This document shows positions 1 to 11,236 of a DNA stretch of 64,000 nucleotides, piece by piece; the stretch's first letter is position 1, and every line of letters starts with the position of its first letter. Below the pieces are notes generated by a model. That model had not been told where the DNA came from, did not search any database, and saw only the letters and a program-made list of their open reading frames with translations. Source of the stretch: Gymnorhina tibicen (Eukaryota > Chordata > Aves > Passeriformes > Artamidae); the NCBI GenBank assembly GCA_013399875.1, contig VXAZ01001836.1, positions 1,922,001 to 1,986,000 on the forward strand. Reading direction: 5' to 3'. Position numbers and translations under genes: made by a program.

Positions 1-985
1 GTGTGTTAGCCTGCAAACTGACACAGTTATTAAACATTCAATAACAGTACTTGCCACATGTGAATGAAGAAATTGTGTTCTTGCATTATAAATGCCGCTT
101 GACATTTGAGGAGAGACTCCTCTGTAACTATACTGTACCCTAACAAAATCACCTTCATCTGATTAAATTGCTGATAGATGATTGCAGGAACATGTTGCAT
201 GCTTGAGTGGAAATCTAAGGCTTCAATCATCAGCAATGGATTTGCAATAGCTGCAAACAGTAACATACAGTTTAAATATCATGTGCAGTGAGCAACAAAA
301 GATTCAGTCAAAGTGTTACTGAAATCCATTGAATTACAAAAAACTATCCCTGAACACCCTGGACACATTGACACAGTACATGCAAAAATATGTATCAAAC
401 AAGCTTCGTTTGGAAGAAAACGCAGATCTGATTTGTGAAATAAGTGATGGAGCAAACATGATGTTAGGGTTTGGAACTGACTCTACTGGGTCTTCTTGAG
501 TTACTTTCTCTGGTTTTAAGATAATCCTGTTTCTCCCATGCTTTTCAATTATTGCTTGCCAATTTGTTCAGGTCCCTGAACACCTGCATGTTTCTTACAA
601 CTCAAATAGACAAAATACACGAATGGTATAATGGCCTCCAAATAATATGTGGAAATGGGTTTTGTTGGTCAGCATCCAAAAAAATAGAGCAACTGTAACA
701 GTGCTCTCTGTACTCGGCTCAAGACCATATAATGGCAACAACACATGCCAGTGGGAGTCTCTCACACTTCCTGCCCATGGCAGCAGAATACGACACACTG
801 AATATGGATTCCACTTGCCTATTGCCTTCATGGTAGGTGTAACTAAGACTTGGGGTGGATGGATGGATATATGTAAACTGACAAAATTTACATAGATTAT
901 GAAAAATATATTGGTCATATTTATCCTTTATATCTCAGTCTGATGATAACCAGCTTCCATAAGAGAACTGTTCTGGTTACACAAA
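1..985. other. Unique noncoding DNA, no gene seen
   Basis: No repeat family is recognisable here. Two overlapping open frames occupy 595-918 on opposite strands (82 codons plus, 107 codons minus). Neither shows a domain, a signal peptide or a convincing splice context, and overlap on both strands points to chance openness. Confidence 0.6.
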
Positions 986-1076
986 TTTCACCACACGAGG
1001 TCATAGAGCAGTCCATCCAACCTAATATCTTCTCTTTAGTAGGAAGTTAACAGTAGATACCTAGAATATGTGCCAA
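986..1076 (+). repeat. Possible ancient CR1/L3-type LINE relic
   Basis: The stretch carries a 'gtccatccaacctaatatct' phrase followed by a short segment ending in 'cagtagatacctag'. From memory this resembles an old amniote CR1/L3-type LINE family, in which a 'gtccatctagyccagtatc' block is followed by 'cagtggccaacaccagatg'. Only about 90 bp is alignable by eye and divergence is high. A masking search with amniote L3/CR1 consensus sequences would decide it. The strand is that on which the phrase is read, not a proven coding orientation. Confidence 0.35.
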
Positions 1077-3155
1077 AAATTTAATTATGTAATGAGCAGA
1101 GGAATCTCCCTGTGGTTGATTTGAACATCACAATAACAGGAAAGGAACACTGCACTAAGCTGAAATAGGATGTTACAATCATACAATATTAAGTCTTTAT
1201 GACAGCCAACACAGCATGAGTACAGAATAAGTTCCTTGCTACAGTGCATCATCAGAATATTTTTCAGACATTTCTAGAAGTAAAATACTTTGAAAACATT
1301 AAAGGTGCATTTACATTCAGTTTTGGTTTGCAAATACCAAATCTACCTTTCAGCACAGTCAAAGGAATTATTACAAGATTTGTGAACGACATAGGATTTG
1401 GTCAGATGAACACAAGCTGTGCTCCACTCACTTTCTGTAACATCAGACCCTTGATACCGACAGTCTCAAGGAGGATATAGAAATTGTCATTTATAAAAAT
1501 TAACATCTTTTTCAGTGAAACAAGGGGCATCCAAGAATTTGAAGAAAAGCTGTTGGCTTGTAAGTATTCAGCAATCAGTCTTTACAAAGGTCACACTGAT
1601 TCCTACTACAGGACAAATTTTCAACTCACCTGAAACTGCCTCTCATCAAATGATGAAGCCTCTACACCATCTTAAAAATTTTTCAAGAACTCTATCATTA
1701 AAGAAAATGCAAAGTTCTGTTCAAAACAACTGCTTATTTTTAAAAGGCAGTTGTGAAGGGAAATGAAAACATAGCAGCTGAGCACAATCACATAAACTGC
1801 TCATATAAAACAGAATGAAACAGTGAAAGCAGGCTTAACACTCAGGTTTTCAAGATAAGGTTTTCTGGAACTGAAATACAGATGCAAAAATAAAATGAGC
1901 AATAAAGGTGGTGTTTTTGTTTTTTTTCTCTATTTGACAGTGTTAACAACTGAAGAACAACATCCAAAAGAGCAGAGGATTTGCTTGATAAAAGCATTAT
2001 AATCTTGAACATTTTTTGTTCAATCTTTTACAAAAGGATGACATTTCCACACATATAAATAAAAATGATGGTATCAATACAGGAAAGATGAGCTAAATTT
2101 CCTGAGGCCATTCAGCACAGAGCAAAAATAACTGAGTTCCTCTGGGTTTGCCAGAATGTGTATGGAAATTTCAGCTCAGAAAAACTGTTAGCAATTTTTA
2201 ATTATTGGTTAGATGAGAAAACTGATAAACAGTTCCAAAGACCTGGCTTGTCTCAGTTTTAAGATTTTTATGGTGAGGGGAAAAAAAAAAGAAAAAACAT
2301 AATGTATATAATCAACCGATCTAAATCATACCTGTTATGTTTGCTAATAATGGGTTTTGCTACAGAGACTGTCTGTGGCCCATAAAAAAAAATCCAATAT
2401 ACTGTAGAAATATTGTATTTACACTGATAAGGAGTGAATAAGTATTCACTTTATTTAATAAAATAAAAAAAGAGGCTAGATCTTAATTATAAAAGCTTTA
2501 ACTTCTACTTCCAAGATAAATAATTTAGCTTTTTTTGTCCCTGTATAGAATTAATTCTGTTTTATAATTCAGTTTTTCACCTATCATTGATTTTTCTGAA
2601 CTGAGAAGTAGAATAACAGAATTTCTTTATAAAGGAAAAATTGATCTACTCCAGAATGAGGTTACTTTGAGAATACCTGTAAAAAAAGTATCTAATTATG
2701 GCTTCCTACTGAAGAATCTGAAAAGAAGTGTAGAGGTGACAATGTGGAACAAGAATGAAAAGAACCTCAAAACGTATTAAAAATGTTTAAATACTATGGA
2801 AAGTCAACTGCTGTGTGTCTTTCTTCATAATCAAGCACTTGAAGTAAATATTTTTAATCTCTAATTCCTATTAAGAATATCAATTTAAAGGCCTAACCAA
2901 ATTCAGCATAATACAATCACAGCACTTTCACAGGTTATTCCAAAGTCCCAAGGTGCTGTTTTCAGTACCGTTCCCCTCTTCTTTTCTCCTCAGCAAATGC
3001 ACTGATGGCTAAAAAAACCCCGCCCACATTTAGAGAGGATTTAAAATACAGAGCTTTACAGGGAAACAATCACATCATGTCATCATTTAGGGCAGTATTA
3101 TACGAGGTAATCTAGGCAATTATCAGCATGGAAACCTGACACCAGCCCTACATAC
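1077..3155. other. Unique AT-rich noncoding DNA
   Basis: No gene or recognisable repeat. Contains scattered A/T homopolymers, for example a G-then-A run near 2277-2297, and two short open frames (1244-1480 and 1515-1766) without recognisable content. The 2890-3020 part is of higher complexity but I cannot assign it. Confidence 0.6.
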
Positions 3156-3600
3156 AATACATAGCTAATATGGTGCTTGATTAATAAAAGAGGGATGTGT
3201 AATTAACACCAATCAATGAGGATTTATGGCAACTAGACTATCAAACTAACCTGACACTTTTATGAGATTACAAATTTAGTGGAACATCATAATAGCAATG
3301 TGGGAATTTACCCAGATTTATGTGCGGCATTTGATACGGCACTGACATTTTGATTAAGAAACTAGAACACTATGAGATCAATGTTAGAGACATTTCACTG
3401 ATATGTTTCAAAATGTAATTTCCCACAGCAAATCATCCAATGTCCGTTTTTCAAGGTGACTTGCAGTGATCATCTCCTAGCCCTATGCTATTCAAAACAT
3501 TTCTTAATGATCTGGATGAAGGCATAAAGTAATTAGTCAAATATTACAAATTGCCCAAAATCTGAGAGAGTGGAAACAATGAAACCTAAAAGTCACTGAC
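3156..3600 (+). repeat. Ancient CR1-type LINE, degenerate RT segment
   Basis: This is a decayed piece of a CR1-superfamily reverse transcriptase read on the plus strand. The frame near 3318-3350 reads DLCAAFDTAL, matching the conserved CR1 motif of the type 'DFSKAFDTV', where the first Asp and the AFD core belong to the RT palm domain. Near 3502-3530 the frame reads FLNDLDEGIK, matching the 'FINDLDDGI' motif found shortly downstream in CR1 proteins. The flanking nucleotide text (lead-in 'caaactaacctgac', then 'tttgattaagaaactagaac') also matches old amniote CR1 copies as I remember them. Stops and indels break the frame throughout, so it codes for nothing. It appears older than the CR1 tail immediately downstream. 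Confidence 0.7.
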
Positions 3601-3694
3601 AAAGCCACATAAACAGCTTATCTGAGATCAAAAACATGATACAGCATTTTAAAACAGCCAGAAATGAAGCCACAAATGAAAGAAAAGGCTCGGG

Positions 3695-3982
3695 ACAACC
3701 ATGTTCTCTCTACAACTCTCTGAAAAGATGTTGAAGCCAGGTGGGGGTCAGCCCCTTCTCCCAGGCAACCAGTGACAGGACAAGAGGGCATAGCCTCAAG
3801 CTGTGCCAGGGGCAGTTCAACTCAGACATTGGAAAGAATTTCTTCACAGAAAAAGCTGTCAAACATTGGAACACATTGTTGTGGCACTTAGTGCTATGGT
3901 CTAGTTGACAAGATGGTGATTGGTCAAAGGTTAGACTTCATGATCTTGGAAGTCTTTTCCAACTTAAATCTTTCTGTGATAA
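3695..3982 (+). repeat. CR1 LINE 3' end, internally deleted
   Basis: Typical avian CR1 3' end on the plus strand: a 'gccaggtgggggtcagcccc' block, 'aggacaagagggcatagcct', 'aatttcttcacagaaa', then 'gtggcacttagtgctatggt' and the terminal 'gtcttttccaacttaaatc' before the 'tttctgtgat' tail. The text passes from 'cattggaacac' almost directly to 'gtggcacttagtg', skipping a block of roughly 50-60 bp present in full copies, so the copy is 5'-truncated and internally deleted. It could be the 3' end of the relic just upstream, but it looks less diverged, so a separate insertion is likelier. Confidence 0.88.
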
Positions 3983-5912
3983 GAATCCTTGTATCAATTT
4001 AATATTTCTGAAGTAAGATTCTGTGGTATTTTCATTAGCGTGACTACTCCATCATACTCACTGTGATTTTTTTTTTAAATAGCAGTTATTATTCAGACCA
4101 CTTTCTAACACATGAGGAAAACTAACATGGACAGCAATGAAATAAATTAAAAATGCAAAGTCAAGAGGCTTCTTGGTATTAAGAAACATCCCATAATTTA
4201 AAAAATTACTCATAGTAATATTATGACATTGAAAATATTATAATGGCTCCAGGGACAGACAGACATAATTCCTTTAACCATAATCATTGTACACAAAGAA
4301 CAATGAATAAATAATATAGCAACGTATCAATACCTTCCTATAATGAGATGATAGTTCTTTACTATATTCATATTTTGATAACGTCATTAAATTTACTACT
4401 TTGCTCATGATACTTTAACTGCTATAAGATTTATTTCTGTTCTCAGAGTTCTGAGTTCTGAGCTAATCAAAGCAAAATGAGATGAAAAATGAAACATATT
4501 TCATCTGAACAGTGATGTTTGAAAAGTATAGCTTTGGATGCTTGAAAGAAAAAAAATCATTTGGTAAGCTGCATATTTTAAAGCACACAAACTGAACACC
4601 ATTCCTGTGATTTCTTAGTCCAACCTATTTCAGATGAGTACAAGCTCCCTTTGGAACAGGCTATGAAGAGAACAGATAATATTGCTTTCCTCAGTGCTAA
4701 ACCTAATGACAATAAACAAGCAGGGAAGGAAAAATATGAGAAATGTTCAAAAATATAAATATTGTAAAAAATAAAATTGCAAGATTCAAAAGCACACAGG
4801 AGGAATAGGAATAATAATAAGGAAAAGCTACATAATTGAAAAAAACAAACATGCTTCCTATGGCAAACTCTTTGCTCTCAAACATACCCTATAACAATGA
4901 GACTACTGTATAGTGGAATCAGACTATTTAAAATCACATATAAGGACCAATACTAAACATTAAAAAAAAAAAGTGACCAAACTTGGAATACAAATCTTTG
5001 TTCTGGGCAAGGGAGATTGCTATAGAGCTTGATTAGAAGGGTGTACTGATATTTAAGAAAATCCAGTACTTAGAGACGCTTCCAGAAATTCACAGAAGTC
5101 CTGTTGCTTCTCTTAGAAATGCTTTGTTGAAGCCTAGCATGTTTCAGTAGCTGGAGCAGAGACAAAAATGCTACTCAGTTATGACGAGAGACAGTTGCCA
5201 CAGTCTTCATCGGGGAGAAAGAATTCAAGCTAACAGTAGTGAGAGATATCCAACTAGAAGAGAAGTACATTTATATTTCCATTAAAGTGATTTTCATTTT
5301 TCCTTATTCCCAATACCTTAAGCCATATCTGAGCTATAATCCTCTTTAACCCTTTCATTACTTCTGAGATTTTCAAGTCTACAGCAACTCTTTTTGCACA
5401 TCAAATGAGAACCCCAAGAACACATACAGAACAAAATACTTTTTCCACAGGTTTCTAGAGTTCAAAAACATTTTCCCTACATTTTGCCTTGGGGACATGG
5501 AAATGTCTTTCAGAAACCAATGCATGTTCACTTGAGCGAGGAACTAACATGGAGCTGATTCCTATGAAATCACCACTTCAGTGGTTTTCGGTGGTGTTAC
5601 AGGTCTGTCTTCCTACGAAAGGGACATTATTTCTGTGGCTCTTGATGACTTTTAAAAAACATGAGCCTACAAAGAGAAAGCAAACGTAATAGCATTTTTA
5701 TACACAGAAGTAGAAAAAGTCCTCAATCAGAAATTCACTTCAATGGACACAGAAAATGTTCTGTACGCATTTTAGAGAACTGTAAATGTCTAACAAGAAC
5801 ACTCCTTCAGTAATATTTCATTTGAATAAGGAAAGGCTAAATAATTTAGTACCACATGTATTCCGATCACTTGTAAAGATGGGCATAAATCCACAAAAAC
5901 TATATCAGAAAT
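3983..5912. other. Unique AT-rich noncoding DNA
   Basis: No gene or repeat family recognised. A short direct duplication of 'gagttct' lies near 4445-4460. The open frames at 4703-4885 (minus) and 5489-5689 (plus) have no recognisable content. Confidence 0.6.
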
Positions 5913-6014
5913 ACCCTCGGGACCTGTTTTAGTGGTGGGCTTGGCAGTGCTAGGTTAAGAGTTGGACTGGTGATCTTAAAGGTCTTTTCTAACCTAAATG
6001 ATTCTGTGGTTCTA
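5913..6014 (+). repeat. CR1 LINE 3' tail fragment
   Basis: A severely 5'-truncated CR1 copy of about 100 bp. It holds the block 'agtggtgggcttggcagtgc', then 'gttggactggtgatcttaaa', 'ggtcttttctaacctaaatg' and the octamer-like tail 'attctgtggttct'. These are the last 100 bp of avian CR1 in order and on the plus strand. Very short 5'-truncated copies are normal for this LINE, which reverse-transcribes from its 3' end. Confidence 0.87.
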
Positions 6015-8035
6015 AGCAGTAACAAAATTATGCTCAAGTAAGAAGAGCATCTGGAAGTTCATAGAACCACACCTGTTTCCAAGCACACCTGCACAGCTAC
6101 ATACAGCGTTTCTGGGTGAAAGTGTTTTGAGACAGACACCAAAAGTACAAGGTTCTCTCTCATTTAATTTATGGTCCTAATTTGTGAAACAGCTTAAAAG
6201 ATTAATTTGATCTCCTTTTAAAACAGCTAAAGTTGACTCTTTAATTTTCTAATTAATGTAATTAAAGTTTGTTATAAAAGTGACTTGAGCGTTCTACAGT
6301 TGCAGCAACACAAGCGTTCACACCAGCTTCATCTTTTTGAAGTTGTAGAAGTTCGGAGTGATTCTGATAGATTGTCATTAATGTGAAAACACCCCACACT
6401 GACTTCTGCTTGGGAGCATACTGGAACACATATCAAATCACAGTGCACTCAACGTTAAGATAATCATTATATCTTCTACAAATGATTCATAAATTTTATT
6501 TAACTGAACTGAAATTTGATTTCCACTGTTTTCTCATATTGTCGGTTATTCTATTTACATTTTCGCAACCAAAAGAATTAAAGTCTGTAATTGTGTTAAG
6601 TGACTAATTTCATACCAAAATACATACCAACTAGTATTTTGGGGGAAAACACATTACCTTGTGTTTTTACATGCTGCAAACTGGTGCTTATGAAAACTGA
6701 AAATTGATGAAAAAACATATTTTAAATGAAAAAGTCTTGGGGAACCATAATGGAGGAATATTTTTTTTTTCTTAAACAGCAGTATTTGCAGTTTGTTGGT
6801 AACTTTCATCTAACAGCCTTGAAGATTCTTCATTGCACATCACTGTAAAAAAGCATGTACACTGTGCAGCTATTTAAGAGAGACAAAACATAACTGCACA
6901 ATCTTTGTCATAACAATGCAAAAATGAATATTTAATGATAAAATATGACTTAATCTTCCAAAGATCGTAACAAGCAAGAAAAGCCTAGCTGTTTCAACCC
7001 ATGATTTAGTTAAGGTTATTTTTATTCTGTTCCAAACAGTTAGACTGTTTCATCAGAGCAGAAAAGAATAGCAAATCCTTGGAAACATCTGTAGGATTTC
7101 CCACTTGGAGCAAGACACAAAACAAAAGACTTAGTGATTTAAGCCTTTGAACTGGAAGATTTCCCAGAAAGTAAAGATGTGTTTTCACAGTGATTGAGGC
7201 TGAGGGAAAAAAAAAAACATCCCAAAACACAAGAATGATGTCTTTCAGCAACCAGAGGACCTCAACAAGCCATCAAATTCAAATATCTGATGCAGGGTTA
7301 CTGGATAGGTAGGTAAAAAATGAAGTTAAATGCATTTGATTGCTTTCTTTTTCTTGACTAGATTGATACTGCTGGAAATTCTAGTTGAAAAATCATGAAA
7401 ATTAGGAATGTTCTTGTACCTCAGTCTGGTTCAGTTCTAACACTATTGCATAGAGTGGTTTGTAGCTGATAAAGGGAAAATTTGTCATTTTGGAAATAAA
7501 GGAACAGCACATTTCTGCAGTAAAAGCCTCATGCCTGTAGTTCTGGTGGTCTGAAGCTGCATTAGCAACACGTCTGTCTAATATAGGGTGTCTTCTGAAA
7601 TTTGTTCAGTGATGCCTTACTGAAAGATAGCACTGATCCTTGGCTCTGCTAGGCATGCAGCTTGCCAGAGGCATTGAGGGCAATGCCCTGGAGTCATGGG
7701 GCTTAGTTGACTGGGTATTGGTTGTTTGCCACAGCATCAGATTTTGGTTTTATGGTCAGTGGTTTTTTTCTTCTCTCTCCACAAAGATGGTATTTGGCTT
7801 CATTTTCTGCTTTTAGAAAATAGGAATTGATTCTTTGAGGGAATGGATTGTAGTTCAGGAGGCAGGGTTGCCAAAAGTGTCATTATTTCAGTACCTTTTT
7901 AACAAATACACTGGATAACAAAAGACGTAAGTTGGCACCTGCGAGTCAGTCAGATATATTCTGCCAATAGGTGGCAAAACTGGGAATTGTACTGCCCAGA
8001 GAATAGCGTTGGAATGTCTAACACCCACCACTTTC
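6015..8035. other. Unique noncoding DNA with one candidate regulatory patch
   Basis: No coding gene. 6170-6310 is listed separately. A T run lies near 6760-6771. The open frame 7006-7251 (minus) runs through low-complexity lysine/phenylalanine codons and is not convincing. Confidence 0.55.
6170..6310. promoter_or_regulatory. Candidate conserved noncoding element
   Basis: A non-repetitive patch with closely packed TAAT/ATTA cores (including 'ttctaattaatgtaattaaa' around 6246-6265), the type of motif bound by homeodomain proteins. It lacks microsatellite or transposon character. Such composition is common in developmental enhancers, but it also occurs by chance in AT-rich DNA, and only a multi-species alignment would show constraint. 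Confidence 0.25.
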
Positions 8036-8095
8036 AAGGTTGTGGTCTTTGTGGGTCCCTTCCAGCCCAGGACATTCTGTGACTCCTGGGTGACT
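8036..8095 (+). repeat. Probable CR1 3' tail fragment
   Basis: The text 'gtgggtcccttccagcccag' followed by 'gacattctgtgact' is the terminal signature of several avian CR1 subfamilies (3'-most 40-50 bp). Nothing convincing of CR1 is visible upstream, so either the copy is extremely short or its 5' part has decayed. Plus strand. Confidence 0.6.
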
Positions 8096-10671
8096 GAGCC
8101 ACTGCTACAAGGCGCACACCAAGAAGCAGAAGCCCAAAGGCCACCAGACATCAGTTTCTGTTGGCTGCGCATGGGCTCAGCCATAAATCCCATGCTATTA
8201 AAACAATAATTTGGTACCTAAAGTTAGATAAAAACATTTCCTGACAACATCTGTGGCCAAGCAGGAGATGCCTATGGAACTGTATGGACACACCACTACA
8301 GAACTGTCTTGCTAGGGAAGACAAAGAGAAGGTTACACCAGAGCAGGTGAGTGACTGGAAAAAGGCATTTACATAGCCCCAGTGTGCAAATCATTAGTGA
8401 ATAGAATCCTTTCATACACAGGAAATTTGAGTTTACATTTAAAATCTCTGTCCTGAAGGAACACACAATTTAGGCTTTTTCCTGAGAAGGAATTACCTCT
8501 AAGACTTCTTTAGTATTAAATGCTATAAATATCTAATATATGAAAAGATATAAGTATACATAAATAATGTTTTGAAAAATCTTCATTAAGAATTTGAGAT
8601 ACCTATGCTCCTTCTTACTCAGTCTTTTCATTGATGTCACCTCAAGAGACAAAGGAAGCAACAGCAACAAGATGTGGGAGAAAAACTGTAAAGTAATCAG
8701 TGTGAAGAACCTGCTCCCGTGGACAAAGCCCAATATGCAAGTTCTGATATGCAAGATATGGAAATTTGAAGCTTTCAAGGCAAAGATAGACACAGTAATT
8801 ATAAAACAAGCATTGACAGAAACATTTAAGTATTACATCCTGCATTTAACCTATGCATACTTGAAAATCTAAGAGTTCTACTTCAGTGCAAAAGATGAAA
8901 TAAAATCATTTCCTCCTTCATTCCAAATAGCTCATTTCCAAATAGCAACTGACCAAAGTTCCTCCCTTTTGCAAGACATCAGAGGTATATTATCTGATGC
9001 TGAACAGCTCTTTTGAAGTGTACCGTATGTGTCACTTTACATTCATTACTGAAATTCTAACACGGTTAGAATTGTTACAAAGAATTATTCTTATAAGTGC
9101 CACAGTACTTGGCAAAAGTACATGACAAAATCTTACCGCTACATGTCCATTGCACCCTTGGGACTGGCAAACACCTCTTATTCTGTTGGGAATAAGCACA
9201 TCATCCCAGCAAGATGGGCCCTTCAAAATAAAACCAAAGCATATAAAGATTACAATTTACTTCATAAATAAATGCATAAAACTTGATGTTGTTGCTGCTT
9301 TTCCTACCTCTATTTCTTTTTGTTTTTATCTAGACAGTTTTACCACGATTACACTGAAAGAGATCATTCAGGTTATATAACAATATACACCAGTAAAGCC
9401 CAGTCACAGACAGGACATGTGGTCCCTCCACCCTAAGGTCAGTGTTGTAAAGTTGGTGCTGGATAAAGCCTTTACTTAACTGTAATACAGCATAATGAAA
9501 GTGTTAAGTGAGAAATGTTGTTATATTTCTGGATTCTACATTAGCTTCAATATTTATCAGTCATTATTAAAGAAACCTAAAAATCCCCCAACCCCTTCCC
9601 CAACAAAATATAAAAACTCAGAAAAAAAAGTTAGAAAATCCTTATCAAACTTTGCGATGACTTTCTGAATATAAACAGTTCACTTATGAGTATATTAAAA
9701 AACAGAAAAAAATAAAGATTGCAAATCATCATTATTATTATTTCACAACTGCAAAATAGTGTGGTTAACAAGAATCTATCAAAGAAGGTAATTTATATAT
9801 ATAGCATATAGCGGAACATTTATAACAATATTTTGCATCACAAAAAGCTTTACACTCATATGTTTTCTCTTTTTATATTAATTTCACACCAATTAATATT
9901 TAATTCACAGACAATAAAACTAATCTGAGCAATAGATATTAAGCTTACAGATATCCACACACATAGTAGAAATAAACAACTGAGGTATCAAAAATGAAAG
10001 TACTTGGTACTTGGATTACTCAGTGTTTGGGATAGAGTCACTGCACAGGAAATAACAGAAAATCTTTATCCAGAAGAGAAATTATGGCAGTCAAGACATT
10101 AACCACATTAGTGAAATTAGTGACTACTTAAAACTTGTAATTTGTTGAATTACAAAGTAATCCAGTGTCACATTTAGATCCATCTCCTTTTAACTCTCTA
10201 TGAGGCATTTCTTCAGCATAGTGTAGGCACAGCTGAAATTATTTTAGAATTATCTTGGTAGTGTGAACTTAGTTATAAAAAGTTGATCCAGCCTATCTGG
10301 AAAGTTGAGTAAAACAACTTAGTCTTCACTGAGCTCTGCTCTCTACTGTCATCCAGCTGAAGTGCTGGCATTTGAGATAGGCAAAAAAGAGAGCTTGGAC
10401 ACATGCAAGTTGAATTGCAGGCAGACACAGGGGTGACCAATTGTAGTTTTGAGTGCTTGGGTGAACACAGCCGCAGTGGAGTTAGTATAAAGTAATAATA
10501 CTTGATATTGGGGTGGGGAGAGGGGGAACCACCTTGAATTAATCATTTAAAGCACTTGAAAAATGAAGTTTGCCATCAATTATTCCAGTGAATTTTGACC
10601 TCTCATGAAGTTCTAGCATTCCTGAAATTTTGTAGGAAGAACAGTAAGGCCACCTCTAGATGTTGCACAAA
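8096..10671. other. Unique noncoding DNA
   Basis: No gene found. Overlapping open frames on both strands around 8533-8872 are AT-rich and mutually overlapping, hence chance. Small simple repeats include an ATT triplet run near 9728-9743 and an AT-dinucleotide patch near 9793-9802. Part of 10330-10550 is less AT-rich but not recognised. Confidence 0.55.
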
Positions 10672-11236
10672 GAACTACCTCCTTTTAATTGCTTTCAACT
10701 AAGTAGTTCAAAATTTTGTTTGATGCCCCCCATTTGTTTATTTTTCCACATGCCACCAAAGATTGTACAGACCTTTAGCATTCCTTCCACAGCAGTTTAC
10801 TTTTCAGGAAGGAAAGTAATCTACCTTCTCATTTCTCTTAGATGCTGTTCCTTATCTTTCACTTTTTACTCTGTTAGTAGCTCTTCCAACTCAATTCATT
10901 TGGAATATGAGGAACAGCACACAGGACTTATGTGTTGGACCAGTGAATAGGAAGATGATGTCTCTGAATTTGCTCAAGTCCTCCTAAATAATTATTAAAA
11001 TGTTATTTACTTTGCTGATGGTTACTAAGCACCAAGGCAGCACTTTGGTGGAGTTACCGATCAGAGCCCCTAGATCTCATTTCTATATATAATAGCTATG
11101 TCAAAATCCATCACATATATGTAAAATTTGGACCTTTTTTTTTTCTAGAGCACATCACTCACTTGTGACATGCATTGAATTTCATCTGCCACTTCAACAG
11201 CAGTTGAAATGTGCATCCTAAGGTCCACAGAGAGGC
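10672..11236 (-). repeat. Ancient CR1-type LINE relic (RT C-terminal part and 3' region)
   Basis: Read on the minus strand, the frame ending near 11159 includes LLKWQMKFNACHK, matching the CR1 reverse-transcriptase motif of the form 'WQMxFNxxKCK' that lies C-terminal to the catalytic palm. On the plus strand the text 'cattgaatttcatctgccac' (11173-11192) and the preceding block 'gatggttactaagcaccaag' match, from memory, an old amniote CR1-type family. The 10690-10900 section (with 'gattgtacagacctttagca') fits the further 3' part of the same family. The frame is broken by stops, so it is a fossil. Its extent beyond 11236 is unclear; faint similarity may continue to about 11850. Confidence 0.65.

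Noticed and set aside
595..918. Antisense pair of 82- and 107-codon frames
   Set aside because: No recognisable domain, no splice signals, and overlap on both strands suggests chance openness.
8036..8209. Possible short gene in the 66-codon plus frame
   Set aside because: The frame begins in what looks like a CR1 tail and has no domain.
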